From NCBI GenBank assembly GCA_965243105.1, contig CBDEUC010000002.1:62001-126000 (forward strand): 64,000 nucleotides of DNA. Reading direction: 5' to 3'. This document shows, one piece after another, positions 18,576 to 28,225 of the stretch. Both the position numbers and the translations under genes were made by a program. Below the pieces are notes generated by a model. The model ran no database searches. It was given only the letters and a program-made list of their open reading frames with translations, and was not told the origin of the DNA. Origin of the DNA: WLWS01 sp965243105 (GTDB lineage: Bacteria; Pseudomonadota; Gammaproteobacteria; Eutrophobiales; Eutrophobiaceae). Position 1 is the first letter of the stretch; each line of letters starts with the position of its first letter.

Positions 18576-19097
18576 ATGGCTGAAGCAGAAGCAATTAACG
18601 AGGTCCCAGAGGAAGGCGGTAAGAGTTCCAGGTCTTTCCTGGTTATCGCCATCGTCGCCATATTAGCCGTATCCGGTGGCGCGACATATTACCTGACCCA
18701 CGGGAAAGGAACGGCGGAAGAAGTAGCGTTGGAAGAGGGTGCTGAAGGTGAGGAAGCTGCAGAAGAAGAAATACCTGTTACGCCCTACTATTTTTCACTC
18801 AATCCTCCATTCGTAGTCAACTTTGTGGGGAAGGGGCGTGCCAAATTCCTGCAGGTTAATATTGATGGTCTCACCAGGGATCCAGGTGTCAAGGAAGATA
18901 TCACAACTCACCTGCCCCGAATCAGGAATAGCATTGTATTTATTCTCAGCAGTCAACGTTATGAAGACCTGAGTACACCTGAGGGCAAGGAAAGTCTACG
19001 TAACCAAATACTCGAAGAAGTCAGGAGTATTCTAAAGAAAGAAACGGGTAATGGTGATGTGGAAGATATCTATTTTACCAGCTTCGTGATGCAGTAA
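18576..19097 (+). CDS. fliL: FliL, stator-associated membrane protein
   Basis: 173 aa. One N-terminal membrane anchor (FLVIAIVAILAVSGGATYYL, about 27-46), an acidic linker, then a periplasmic domain (about 70-173) with the family pattern YYFSLNPPFVVNFVGKGRAK. FliL rings surround the stator and stabilise torque generation. ATG at 18576 chosen because AGGAGA precedes it; upstream in-frame codons overlap the promoter. Confidence 0.94.
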   Translation: MAEAEAINEVPEEGGKSSRSFLVIAIVAILAVSGGATYYLTHGKGTAEEVALEEGAEGEEAAEEEIPVTPYYFSLNPPFVVNFVGKGRAKFLQVNIDGLTRDPGVKEDITTHLPRIRNSIVFILSSQRYEDLSTPEGKESLRNQILEEVRSILKKETGNGDVEDIYFTSFVMQ

Positions 19098-19101
19098 GCC
19101 C

Positions 19102-20097
19102 ATGTCTACAGATATTCTCTCACAAGACGAAATCGATGCCCTTTTAACGGGCGTCGATTCAGGTGAAGTAGAAACAGATGCAGAAGACGATGCCGCGCCT
19201 GATGAGGCACGCTCTTACGATTTCACCAGCCAGGACAGGATAGTACGTGGCAGGTTACCTACGCTTGACATGGTCAATGAAAGGTTTGCCAGGAACTTTC
19301 GTATCAGCCTGTTTAACTTTCTCAGAAGGTCCCCGACCATCACGGCAGAGGGAGTAAAGATGAACAAGTTTGGTGAATATATTCACAGCCTGTTTATGCC
19401 CTCTAACCTGAACCTGATAAAAATAAAGCCGCTTAGAGGAACGGCACTCTTTGTACTGAACCCAACACTTGTTTATTCAATAGTGGATAACTTTTTTGGT
19501 GGCACAGGAAAGTTTCATACAAAGATAGAGGGAAGAGATTTTACCGGTACAGAGTTACAGGTTGTACATTCAGTCCTGGAACGGGCATTTCATGATTTAC
19601 AGAAAGCCTGGGCTCCAATCTTACCACTTGAATTTGAGCACATTGGCTCTGAAGTAAACCCCCAGTTTGCAAATATCGTTAGTCCAAGTGAAGTCGTAGT
19701 CATTTCGACTTTCCAGGTAGAACTGGAAAACGGGGGCGGTGATATGCACATGACCTTGCCTTACTCGATGATTGAACCCATTCGCGAACAGTTACATGCC
19801 GGTGTGCAAAGCGACACCTCTGAAAGAGACGAGCGTTGGGGGCGCGCGCTTAACGAAAGTATAAAGCTGGCACCGCTGACTCTAAAGAGTCGCCTCACAA
19901 AAATAGATATGACCCTGGGAGAGCTAAAGGAACTGAAAACAGGGGACGTGTTACCGATTGAATTACCAGAAGCTGTAACAGCAACTATTGAAGATGTGCC
20001 GGTACTGAAGGGAAGTTACGGTGTTTCACGTGGGAACTGCGCACTCAAGGTTACTGAAATATTAAATAACGAAGAACAGAAAAGCAGGGCTTTATAG
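19102..20097 (+). CDS. fliM: FliM, motor switch protein, CheY-P receptor
   Basis: 331 aa. The N-terminal motif DILSQDEIDALLTG is the CheY-P docking peptide. The middle CheC-like domain (about 45-230) includes GGTGKFHTKIEGRDFTGTE, the FliG contact. The C-terminal SPOA domain spans about 250-320. It starts 4 bases after fliL without a good ribosome binding site, implying coupling. CheY and CheZ at 29 kb are its partners in directional control. Confidence 0.97.
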   Translation: MSTDILSQDEIDALLTGVDSGEVETDAEDDAAPDEARSYDFTSQDRIVRGRLPTLDMVNERFARNFRISLFNFLRRSPTITAEGVKMNKFGEYIHSLFMPSNLNLIKIKPLRGTALFVLNPTLVYSIVDNFFGGTGKFHTKIEGRDFTGTELQVVHSVLERAFHDLQKAWAPILPLEFEHIGSEVNPQFANIVSPSEVVVISTFQVELENGGGDMHMTLPYSMIEPIREQLHAGVQSDTSERDERWGRALNESIKLAPLTLKSRLTKIDMTLGELKELKTGDVLPIELPEAVTATIEDVPVLKGSYGVSRGNCALKVTEILNNEEQKSRAL

Positions 20098-20108
20098 AGG
20101 AATTAACT

Positions 20109-20531
20109 ATGTCAGAACAAATTGCTGAGCCGGGAACAGATACGGGTGCCGCAGATATGAACCAGGCGCAGGGCATTTCTGATGCTGATGCAGCCATGGC
20201 TGAGGCGATGATGGAACAGGCTCCACTTGATGATCTGAACGCAGAGAGTGGAGCAATGGCCGCGAGTGATGAAAATCTCAACGCCATACTTGATATCCCC
20301 ATTTCGTTATCAGTCGTTATCGGTCAGACCAGCATCAGCATTCGCAACCTTTTACAACTAAACCAGGGTTCAGTAGTAGAGCTTGACAGGCTGGCAGGGG
20401 AACCACTTGACGTGATGGTAAACAATACGCTGGTCGCACAGGGTGAAGTTGTCGTGATTAATGACAAGTATGGGATCCGCCTGACTGACGTGATTAGTGC
20501 GCTGGATCGCGTTCGCAACCTGCAGGCCTGA
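20109..20531 (+). CDS. fliN: FliN, C-ring switch protein
   Basis: 140 aa. The N-terminal ~55 residues are Ala/Met/Glu-rich and variable. The C-terminal SPOA domain (about 60-138; DIPISLSVVIGQTSISIRNL, ITDVISALDRVRNL-like end) is the conserved FliN core that forms the bottom of the C ring and binds FliH. RBS AGAGGA. Usual size for the gammaproteobacterial family. Confidence 0.96.
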   Translation: MSEQIAEPGTDTGAADMNQAQGISDADAAMAEAMMEQAPLDDLNAESGAMAASDENLNAILDIPISLSVVIGQTSISIRNLLQLNQGSVVELDRLAGEPLDVMVNNTLVAQGEVVVINDKYGIRLTDVISALDRVRNLQA

Positions 20532-20555
20532 TTGAGGTCAGGGGAGCGCTTGCAA

Positions 20556-20987
20556 GTGAAACAAAACATTTCGAAAGAGATAGTTTACTTACCCCTGTTC
20601 CTGCTCTCCACAGAGGTCGTTGCAGCCGACACAGCACTGGCGGGAAGCGGGATAATTTCAATTTCCCAGGTATTGGGACTGTTGCTCGGCCTTCTTGTCG
20701 TGTTGTCGATTTTCCTGGTGCTGGCATTCCTTTTAAAGCGAGTTTCCGGGATCAAGGGATTTAGCAAGGGGCACCTTGAGATAATCGATACTATACACCT
20801 GGGCAGCAAGGAAAAAATCATGGTTGTGCGAGTGGCTGAAAACTACGTGCTGCTTGGTGTTTCATCCAGCGGTATAGCCCTTCTGGATACCCTGGACGGG
20901 CAAAGTGTTTGCGAATCTGAAAGTACGGGACAGGCAACTCCGGGTTTTGCACAGCTACTTTCGTCCGCAGGCATAACCAGGGGATAG
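20556..20987 (+). CDS. fliO: FliO, export-gate assembly protein
   Basis: 143 aa. The short N-terminus resembles a signal peptide (YLPLFLLSTEVVAA), then one strong membrane helix (VLGLLLGLLVVLSIFLVLAF, about 40-62) and a cytoplasmic domain with IKGFSKGHLEIIDTIHLGSK. FliO helps the FliP ring assemble. GTG at 20556 preferred because AGGGGAG lies 9 bases upstream; the frame is open to a TTG at 20532. Confidence 0.88.
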   Translation: MKQNISKEIVYLPLFLLSTEVVAADTALAGSGIISISQVLGLLLGLLVVLSIFLVLAFLLKRVSGIKGFSKGHLEIIDTIHLGSKEKIMVVRVAENYVLLGVSSSGIALLDTLDGQSVCESESTGQATPGFAQLLSSAGITRG

Positions 20988-20990
20988 CAA

Positions 20991-21731
20991 ATGAGGCCAG
21001 CTCTTTTCCTGTTTTTTACACTTTGCCTGTTTTCAACATCAACCTGGGCAGCAGGTGGGCTGGATATCGTGACTGTTGCGGACAACCAGGGTGGTGGACA
21101 AACCTACACCCTGAGCATCCAGATACTGGTACTTATGACTGTGCTGACCCTGCTTCCGTCAGCGCTGTTGATGATGACCTCATTCACCAGGATTATCATA
21201 GTACTGGCCATTCTCAGGCAGGCACTTGGCACCGCCCAGACACCTAACAGCCAGGTTCTTATCGGCCTGGCCCTGTTCCTGTCATTTTTTGTCATGGCAC
21301 CTGTGCTTGACCAGGTTTTCCAGGGTTCGGTTAAACCTTATCTATCCGAGGAAATTGAGTTAACCCAGGCCGTGCAAAATGCAGCCTCGCCCATGCGCGA
21401 ATTTATGTTGGCCCAGACAAGGGAGAATGACATCAATTTGTTTCTTGAATTGTCCGGGCACGAATCAATTAATTCAGCGGAAGAAATACCATTCAGCATG
21501 CTGGTGCCGGCCTTTGTCACATCAGAGTTGAAAACTGCTTTCCAGATCGGCTTCCTGATTTTTATACCATTCCTGATAATTGACCTTGTGGTGGCGAGTG
21601 TTCTTATGTCCATGGGTATGATGATGTTATCTCCCCTGATTATTTCATTTCCTTTCAAGTTAATGCTTTTCGTTATGGTAGACGGCTGGGCCCTGATCAT
21701 GGGCACGCTGGCGACAAGTTTCTATGTTTGA
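20991..21731 (+). CDS. fliP: FliP, export-gate core protein
   Basis: 246 aa with a cleavable signal peptide (LFLFFTLCLFSTSTWA, about 4-19) and four membrane helices. Family signatures visible: TLLPSALLMMTSFTRIIIVL and FQIGFLIFIPFLIIDLVVAS. Forms the FliP5FliQ4FliR1 channel in the MS-ring centre. Three bases after fliO. Confidence 0.96.
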   Translation: MRPALFLFFTLCLFSTSTWAAGGLDIVTVADNQGGGQTYTLSIQILVLMTVLTLLPSALLMMTSFTRIIIVLAILRQALGTAQTPNSQVLIGLALFLSFFVMAPVLDQVFQGSVKPYLSEEIELTQAVQNAASPMREFMLAQTRENDINLFLELSGHESINSAEEIPFSMLVPAFVTSELKTAFQIGFLIFIPFLIIDLVVASVLMSMGMMMLSPLIISFPFKLMLFVMVDGWALIMGTLATSFYV

Positions 21732-21793
21732 TGGATCAAGATTATGAGTTCGCTTGACATCATTCAGAAAAATACGGCGAGGGAACAGTCTAA

Positions 21794-22063
21794 GTGAATG
21801 CAGATACATTGCTTGGCATTGGCCAGGAAGCCCTGCTGCTTTTGTCCCTGCTGTTACTTGTCCTTCTTATTCCAGCCCTCGTAATTGGTGTCCTGGTGAG
21901 TATGTTCCAGGCGGCGACGCAGATAAATGAAATGACACTGAGTTTTATTCCAAAGCTACTGGTCACGCTTCTAGTGATGGTGTTGACAGGTCCCTGGATT
22001 CTTCGCCTTGTGACGGACTATACCCTGCGGCTGTTTCACCAGATTCCGGGTTTACTTGCTTGA
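21794..22063 (+). CDS. fliQ: FliQ, export-gate protein
   Basis: 89 aa with two membrane helices (LLLLSLLLLVLLIPALVIGV and LLVTLLVMVLTGPWILRLV) joined by the conserved FQAATQINEMTLSFIPK loop. GTG start after GAGGGA. The 62-base fliP-fliQ gap is longer than the other joints in this operon and shows no convincing gene. Confidence 0.95.
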   Translation: MNADTLLGIGQEALLLLSLLLLVLLIPALVIGVLVSMFQAATQINEMTLSFIPKLLVTLLVMVLTGPWILRLVTDYTLRLFHQIPGLLA

Positions 22064-22064
22064 A

Positions 22065-22841
22065 ATGACATTGCTCCTCGACGAATCAATGATTGGCATG
22101 CTGGAATCCTGGCTGTGGCCATTTTTTCGAGTCGCCGGCCTTCTCATGGCCGCACCGGTTATCGGGACGAGATCAGTTCCAGTCCGTATCCGTCTCGTTC
22201 TGGCGATCGCCATTACCCTGGCGCTTGTACCGGTTATCCCCATGACACAGTACCAGGAGCCATTTACCGCAGCATGGTTGATGACCTCTATTCAGCAGGT
22301 GCTGATCGGTGTGGCCATGGGTTTGACAATCCGGACGATATTCGTTGCCCTTGAAATTGTGGGACAGGCCATAGGACAGTTAATGGGCTTGATGATGGCT
22401 GCCATGGTCGATCCGCAAAATGGTAACCAGGTCCCGATCGTCGGGCAATTTTACCTGCTGTTTGCCACCCTGCTTTTTCTCAGTGTAGATGGTCACCTGA
22501 TGATGGTAAGTGCACTCGCCAGGAGTTTTCATGCCTTGCCGGTTGGCAGCGGGGGTATTGCAAGGGAGTCTGCCTGGCAGATCGTAGAGTGGGTTGGAAG
22601 CATCCTGTCCACTGCCGTCCTGATAGCCTTGCCGGCAATCGTGTCACTGCTAATCGTAAACATGGCGTTTGGCGTCATGACTCGAGCTGCGCCCCAGCTT
22701 AACATTTTTGCAGTTGGCTTTCCGGTGATGATCATTCTCGGCGTGCTAATCATCCTGTTTACGCTTGATGGTTTTTTCCCCCATATGACTTCACTTTTTG
22801 AAGCATCATTCGCCATGATTGACCGCTTGCTGGGGAAATAA
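22065..22841 (+). CDS. fliR: FliR, export-gate protein
   Basis: 258 aa from the ATG adjoining the fliQ stop; ATG at 22089 (MIGMLESWLWPFFRVAGLLM) is an alternative that fits the family N-terminus. Six predicted membrane helices; family features include AAPVIGTRSVPVRIRLVLAI and GQLMGLMMAAMVDPQNGNQV. Single-copy closing subunit of the FliPQR channel. Confidence 0.94.
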   Translation: MTLLLDESMIGMLESWLWPFFRVAGLLMAAPVIGTRSVPVRIRLVLAIAITLALVPVIPMTQYQEPFTAAWLMTSIQQVLIGVAMGLTIRTIFVALEIVGQAIGQLMGLMMAAMVDPQNGNQVPIVGQFYLLFATLLFLSVDGHLMMVSALARSFHALPVGSGGIARESAWQIVEWVGSILSTAVLIALPAIVSLLIVNMAFGVMTRAAPQLNIFAVGFPVMIILGVLIILFTLDGFFPHMTSLFEASFAMIDRLLGK

Positions 22842-22842
22842 C

Positions 22843-23982
22843 GTGGCAGAGGGGCAAAACGAAGGACAGGAACGCACTGAAGAGGCGACCCCGAAGCGCC
22901 AGCAGGAGGCGCGCGAAAAAGGCCAGGTTGGTCGCTCCAGGGAGCTCAATACCATGGCACTGCTGCTTATTTCCTGTGGTGGGTTCTTTGTGTTCGGGGC
23001 ATACATGATCAATAACATTTCGTGGATGATGGTGAGTTACTTTACCGTTGACCGGGATACCATCCTCAGCACACCCCTGCTGCCTGTCCTGTTTGTTGAA
23101 GGTTGCTTTGATGCCCTGCAGGCAATTTCTCCAATATTACTTGTCCTGTTTGCGGCCGCACTTTTTGCGCCAATGAGTGTGGGTGGCTGGATGTTCTCCA
23201 TAAAGGCGCTGGCGTTTAAATGGGACAAGATGGACCCGGTAAAAGGATTTGCACGAATTTTCGGTGCCAGGGGGCTGATGGAACTCCTCAAAGCACTGGC
23301 CAAGTTTTCTCTTTTGTCCGGCTTTGCCGTGTTGCTGCTGTGGATAAAAATGGATGAGTTGTTGAGCCTTGGACACAACGGGCTGGAGCAGGGCATGGCC
23401 GATGCTTCAAGCCTGATCCTGTGGTCATTCCTGATGTTGAGTGCTACGACGATTCTAATAGCCGGTGTTGATGTGCCCTTTCAGCTATGGCAACACTCCA
23501 AGCAATTGAAAATGAGCAAGCAGGAAGTGAAGGATGAACAGAAGGAAACCGAGGGCAAGCCGGAGGTTAAAGGGCAACTCAGGGCCATGCAACAGGAGCT
23601 GGCCAATCGTCGTATGCTTGAAGAAGTGCCAAATGCAGATGTTGTTATTACCAACCCGACTCACTATGCCGTGGCCCTGAAGTACGACCAGGGCAAGATG
23701 GCAGCACCCAGGCTAGTTGCAAAAGGTGTTGATTTTATGGCTCAACGTATACGCCTGGTAGCTTCACAGAATGACGTTAATACTTTTTCATCACCGCTAC
23801 TGGCGCGTGCTATCTACTTCAATACAAAACTCAACCAGGACATACCAGCAGGCCTGTACCTGGCCGTTGCACAGGTGCTGGCCTATATCTATCAACTTCG
23901 TGCAAGTCGCTACGATCGAAATATCGAAGTTCCATCAAAACCCGGCAACCTGCCGATACCTGCAGAACTGAGGACTGAGTGA
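22843..23982 (+). CDS. flhB: FlhB, export-gate specificity switch
   Basis: 379 aa from GTG at 22843, right after GGGGA and two bases past the fliR stop. N-terminal basic tail (ERTEEATPKRQQEAREKGQV) is the FlhB signature, followed by four membrane helices (about 35-210). The cytoplasmic domain carries the self-cleaving NPTH motif near residue 270 (VVITNPTHYAVALKYD). Cleavage there, with FliK, switches export from hook to filament subunits. Confidence 0.96.
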   Translation: MAEGQNEGQERTEEATPKRQQEAREKGQVGRSRELNTMALLLISCGGFFVFGAYMINNISWMMVSYFTVDRDTILSTPLLPVLFVEGCFDALQAISPILLVLFAAALFAPMSVGGWMFSIKALAFKWDKMDPVKGFARIFGARGLMELLKALAKFSLLSGFAVLLLWIKMDELLSLGHNGLEQGMADASSLILWSFLMLSATTILIAGVDVPFQLWQHSKQLKMSKQEVKDEQKETEGKPEVKGQLRAMQQELANRRMLEEVPNADVVITNPTHYAVALKYDQGKMAAPRLVAKGVDFMAQRIRLVASQNDVNTFSSPLLARAIYFNTKLNQDIPAGLYLAVAQVLAYIYQLRASRYDRNIEVPSKPGNLPIPAELRTE

Positions 23983-26102
23983 TGTCATCACAGGGCTTAC
24001 TTCTTGGCGGAATAACGAATGTAAATCGCATCGGACTCGGAGCGCCGTTGCTGGTGATGGTCATCCTCTCGATGATGGTCATCCCACTGTCACCTTTCAT
24101 GCTCGACATGCTGTTTACTTTTAATATCTCGCTTGCACTGGTTGTGCTGCTTGCAGTTATATACAGCAATCGCCCCCTCGATTTTGCAGTATTTCCGACG
24201 GTACTGCTCATAGCCACTTTGCTCAGGCTCAGTCTCAATGTTGCTTCTACCCGTGTCGTGCTGCTTAACGGGCACACCGGGCCGGACGCGGCGGGAAAGG
24301 TTATCCAGGCATTTGGTGACTTTGTCGTGGGTGGAAACTATACAGTAGGTTTTGTTGTATTCGCTATCCTGGTGATAATCAACTTTGTCGTGGTTACGAA
24401 AGGTGCCGGTCGTGTATCGGAGGTGAGTGCACGTTTCACCCTTGATGCTATGCCCGGCAAGCAAATGGCCATTGATGCCGATCTCAATTCCGGAATTATA
24501 GACAGGGATGAAGCCATACGACGGCGCTCGGAAGTTTCCAGCGAAGCTGATTTTTACGGTGCAATGGACGGTGCCAGTAAATTCGTTCGTGGTGATGCCA
24601 TTGCGGGCCTGCTCATATTGTTTATTAACATTATTGGTGGTCTGGTAATCGGTGTTGTTCAGCATGATCTTGCGGCCATGAATGCCGCACAGATCTATAC
24701 ACTGCTGACCATCGGTGACGGACTGGTGGCACAAATTCCTTCACTTTTGCTATCCACGGCAGCTGCAATCATGGTTACAAGGGTCTCATCTGAGCAGAAC
24801 ATGGGACAGCAAATCCTGCTGCAACTTTTTCAAAATCCTCGCACCCTGGCGGTTACAGCGGCATTGATAGGTATCCTGGGTCTTGTACCTGGCATGCCCA
24901 ACATTGCGTTCCTGGCTGTTGCGACAGCCGCTGGTGCTTCTGCTTACTGGCGTTATATGAAACAGCTGGAAGTAGCAGAACCCTTGATTGAAGAGGAGGA
25001 CATACCAGGCATCCAGCCGGTACAGGAAGAAAAGGAACTCGACTGGAATGATGTTGAGGTCATAGACCAGATCGGTCTTGAAGTTGGTTATCGATTAATA
25101 CCCATGGTCGACAGGGAGCAGGGCGGCAAGTTACTGTCGAGAATAAAAGGGGTTAGAAAAAAGCTGACCCGCGAACTCGGTTTTCTTTTACCCTCCGTGC
25201 ACATTCGTGACAACCTGGACCTGGAGCCCAGTAGTTACAAAATTACCATAAAAGACGCAACAGTTGCCCGGGCTGAAGTTCACCCTGACAGTGAACTTGC
25301 GATAAATCCCGGGCAGGTGTTTGGCGAGCTTCCGGGTGCGATGAGCAAGGATCCCGTATTTGGACTTGAGGCCGTGTGGATCGACCCGTCATTACATGAC
25401 CAGGCCCAGACCTATGGCTATACCGTTGTTGACGCGAGCACAGTCGTTGCAACACACATGAGCCAGGTGCTGCAGGACCACGCTTATGAATTGCTTGGAC
25501 ATCACGAGGCCCAGGAAATTCTTGACCGTTACAACTCCCACGCCCCCGGGATTATTGAAGAGATAATTCCAAAGCTCTTACCGCTTGGAACCGTAGTAAA
25601 GGTAATGCAAAACCTTCTTCGGGAAAATATTCCAATCCGCGATACACGAACGATCCTCGAAACCCTCGCCGAGAATGCTGCCAGGACCCAGGATGTTGAT
25701 GTGCTCAGTGCCGCGGTAAGAATTGCCCTTGGGCGCTTAATCATGGAACGAATTGCCGGTACGGAAGGTGAAATACCTGTAATAACGCTGGATATGTCGC
25801 TGGAACAGATATTGCAACAGTCACTGCAGGGAATGATGGAAGGCGGTGGAAGTATTGAACCCGGCCTCGCACAAAAAATGCTGTTGTCCCTGAAAGAGTG
25901 TGCTGAACGCCAGGAAGTCAATGGAGATGCTGCAATATTGCTGGTTCCAGACAATCTCAGGGAGATGATGGTGCGCATGGTAAGGCAGAACGTTCCACGG
26001 CTTAACGTACTCGCCTTTAGTGAAGTGCCAGAAAACAGGCAACTAAAAATTGTCAGCACAGTCGGTGGAGAGGTGGAGGTACAGGAAAGCGCTGCTTTGT
26101 AA
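23982..26102 (+). CDS. flhA: FlhA, export-gate ring protein
   Basis: 706 aa. Eight membrane helices in the first ~320 residues, including PTVLLIATLLRLSLNVASTR (FHIPEP family signature region) and the conserved cytoplasmic loop AMPGKQMAIDADLNSGIIDR. The large C-terminal domain forms the nonameric docking platform for chaperone-cargo complexes. ATG overlaps the flhB stop; an adjoining upstream GTG is also in frame. Uses the proton-motive force for export. Confidence 0.97.
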   Translation: MSSQGLLLGGITNVNRIGLGAPLLVMVILSMMVIPLSPFMLDMLFTFNISLALVVLLAVIYSNRPLDFAVFPTVLLIATLLRLSLNVASTRVVLLNGHTGPDAAGKVIQAFGDFVVGGNYTVGFVVFAILVIINFVVVTKGAGRVSEVSARFTLDAMPGKQMAIDADLNSGIIDRDEAIRRRSEVSSEADFYGAMDGASKFVRGDAIAGLLILFINIIGGLVIGVVQHDLAAMNAAQIYTLLTIGDGLVAQIPSLLLSTAAAIMVTRVSSEQNMGQQILLQLFQNPRTLAVTAALIGILGLVPGMPNIAFLAVATAAGASAYWRYMKQLEVAEPLIEEEDIPGIQPVQEEKELDWNDVEVIDQIGLEVGYRLIPMVDREQGGKLLSRIKGVRKKLTRELGFLLPSVHIRDNLDLEPSSYKITIKDATVARAEVHPDSELAINPGQVFGELPGAMSKDPVFGLEAVWIDPSLHDQAQTYGYTVVDASTVVATHMSQVLQDHAYELLGHHEAQEILDRYNSHAPGIIEEIIPKLLPLGTVVKVMQNLLRENIPIRDTRTILETLAENAARTQDVDVLSAAVRIALGRLIMERIAGTEGEIPVITLDMSLEQILQQSLQGMMEGGGSIEPGLAQKMLLSLKECAERQEVNGDAAILLVPDNLREMMVRMVRQNVPRLNVLAFSEVPENRQLKIVSTVGGEVEVQESAAL

Positions 26103-26136
26103 ACATATAGTGAAATAGCCAGGTGAAAAGTTAAAC

Positions 26137-27387
26137 ATGAAAATACGTAAATATTTTGCCCCTGATATACGCCAGGCCATCAATATGGCGCGGGAAGAGC
26201 ATGGGGACGATGTCGTCATCCTCAGTAATCGCAAGGTATTGGGGGGAGTAGAGCTTGTCGCGGCCGAGGACTACGACGACCGCTTGTTTGACAATAGCCA
26301 GCCCAGGGGAGGTGAAACCAGTCCCGAAGCAGGCAGCGAGAGCACGGCTAATGCCAGCCAACCTGCAGCTTCAGCGGAAAATGAGAATGAATCGTTTGTA
26401 AACCATAACACGAATTACCGGCTTAACGATGAGCCAGCACTCGACGAGGTAAGAAAAGAGATCAATTCTTTACGAGACCTTCTTGAAAGCCAGATGTCAG
26501 GCCTGGCCTGGGGAGAGGTAGGCCGACAGCATCCCCTCTGGGCTGGCTTGATAAGAAAACTCGGAAACATGGGGGTCAATCCCTCGCTGTCCAGGCAACT
26601 GGTGCAGCAGATCCCTGAAAACTATCCCTTCGACCAGGCATGGAGAACCACCCTGGCCTTGCTAAGTTACAGGATCCCGGTAGAGAAGAAGGAGATCCTC
26701 GAACCTGGCAATGTTCTAGCACTACTGGGAGCAACGGGAAGTGGCAAAACAACGACGATCGCAAAAATGGCAACCCAGTGCGTGTTGAAACATGGCCCTG
26801 ACAGCGTCGTGGTTGCTTCAACTGACTCTTATCGCGTTGGTGGTAAAGAACAGCTACGAAGTTATGCACGTATTCTTGGTATTCCAATGCGTACCATAAA
26901 CAACCGGTCAGAGCTGGTGGATTTACTTGACCAGTTCCAGGGCCGCAAACTTATCCTGGTCGATACAGCAGGACTGAGCCCGGTAGATGCAAGGCATGCC
27001 GAGCAACTTGCAATACTCAAGCCCCTGCAGGCGCGCATAAGCTCCTGCCTGGTTTTGCCGGCAATCGCACAAATGCCCGCACTTGAACAAATCACCCAGT
27101 TATATAGTCCGCTTCGTCCACGCAGGTGTGTCATCACCAAGCTGGACGAAGCCAGCTCGATAGGTGGTGTGATCTCAATTGCGGTACAGAAGAAATTGAG
27201 AGTGATATTCCAGAGTGATGGCCAGCAGGTGCCGGAAGACCTGCACAGGGGAGATGCTGCGAAGCTCACCGCCCGAGCTGTGTCTATCATGAATCGTCAC
27301 TCGATAGAGCAGGAAGACGTGTTGTTTGAACAGCACTACGGGAATCACGTGATTTACAACCCCATGGGTGATAGCTATGAACACTAA
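26137..27387 (+). CDS. flhF: FlhF, polar flagellum placement GTPase
   Basis: 416 aa. SRP-type GTPase that marks the pole where the flagellum is built. N-terminal B domain (KIRKYFAPDIRQAINMAREE), an acidic linker (about 55-110), N domain, then the G domain with G1 GATGSGKTTTIAKMA, DTAGLSP (G3) and TKLDEASS (G4). Its presence with FlhG strongly indicates a polar flagellum. The last 11 bases overlap flhG. Confidence 0.96.
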   Translation: MKIRKYFAPDIRQAINMAREEHGDDVVILSNRKVLGGVELVAAEDYDDRLFDNSQPRGGETSPEAGSESTANASQPAASAENENESFVNHNTNYRLNDEPALDEVRKEINSLRDLLESQMSGLAWGEVGRQHPLWAGLIRKLGNMGVNPSLSRQLVQQIPENYPFDQAWRTTLALLSYRIPVEKKEILEPGNVLALLGATGSGKTTTIAKMATQCVLKHGPDSVVVASTDSYRVGGKEQLRSYARILGIPMRTINNRSELVDLLDQFQGRKLILVDTAGLSPVDARHAEQLAILKPLQARISSCLVLPAIAQMPALEQITQLYSPLRPRRCVITKLDEASSIGGVISIAVQKKLRVIFQSDGQQVPEDLHRGDAAKLTARAVSIMNRHSIEQEDVLFEQHYGNHVIYNPMGDSYEH

Positions 27388-28225
27388 GGAGAAAAATCCC
27401 GTCAAGGTTATAGCTGTCTCCAGCGGCAAAGGTGGCGTTGGTAAAACCAGTATTTCCATCAATCTTTCTATGGCCTTGTCACGTGCGGGAAAGGATGTGC
27501 TGTTGCTTGACGCCGATCTTGGCCTGGCGAATGTCGATGTTTTACTGGGGCTGCATCCCCTGCGAAACCTGTCACATGTCTTGCAGGAAGAGTGCAGGTT
27601 AAACGACATTATTATTGACGGTCCCTCGGGAATAAGGATTGTCCCCGCCGCATCCGGGATAAAAATGATGGGCCAGCTTGGTGAGGCACAACATACTTCC
27701 CTGGTACATGCTTTTGACGAGGTGACACAAAAAACTGATGTGCTGGTCATAGATACATCAGCCGGGCTTGTTAACAGCGTCCTTTCATTCTGTGCAGCAG
27801 CCCAGGAAGTACTGGTAGTCGTGTGCAATGAACCTGCTTCAATTGCAGATGCTTATGCGCTTATCAAGGTGCTCCATCGTGATTACCAGGTGAATCATTT
27901 TCGTATCGTCGTCAACATGGTTGATGAGCGGCAGGAAGGGCATGGACTTTTCAGGCGTCTCGTGGCCGTGTGTGACAACTACCTTGACGTGGTACTTGAT
28001 TTAATGGCCATCATTCCCCGTGATGGGAAAATAGTGAAATCCGTTAAAAAACAAAGGGCTATCCTGGATTGTTACCCCGGGTCACCGGCTGCGCTGGAAT
28101 TCAAGAATATGGCGGAAGCGGTCGATAAATGGCCAAGAACAGTCCGTTCAAGGGGCAACGTTGAGTTTTTCCTGGAACAGGTCATATCGGCCCAGTCGCT
28201 TGACCAGGTTGGGAGTGCGCCATGA
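27377..28225 (+). CDS. flhG: FlhG/FleN, flagellar number regulator (MinD-like ATPase)
   Basis: 282 aa. MinD/ParA-type ATPase with deviant Walker A SSGKGGVGKTSISINL and Walker B region VLLLDADLGLANVDVLLG. The C-terminus holds a membrane-targeting helix candidate. FlhG restrains FleQ and FlhF so that only one flagellum forms. ATG at 27377 chosen (an in-frame GTG lies 9 bases upstream). ATGA overlap with fliA. Confidence 0.96.
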   Translation: MNTKEKNPVKVIAVSSGKGGVGKTSISINLSMALSRAGKDVLLLDADLGLANVDVLLGLHPLRNLSHVLQEECRLNDIIIDGPSGIRIVPAASGIKMMGQLGEAQHTSLVHAFDEVTQKTDVLVIDTSAGLVNSVLSFCAAAQEVLVVVCNEPASIADAYALIKVLHRDYQVNHFRIVVNMVDERQEGHGLFRRLVAVCDNYLDVVLDLMAIIPRDGKIVKSVKKQRAILDCYPGSPAALEFKNMAEAVDKWPRTVRSRGNVEFFLEQVISAQSLDQVGSAP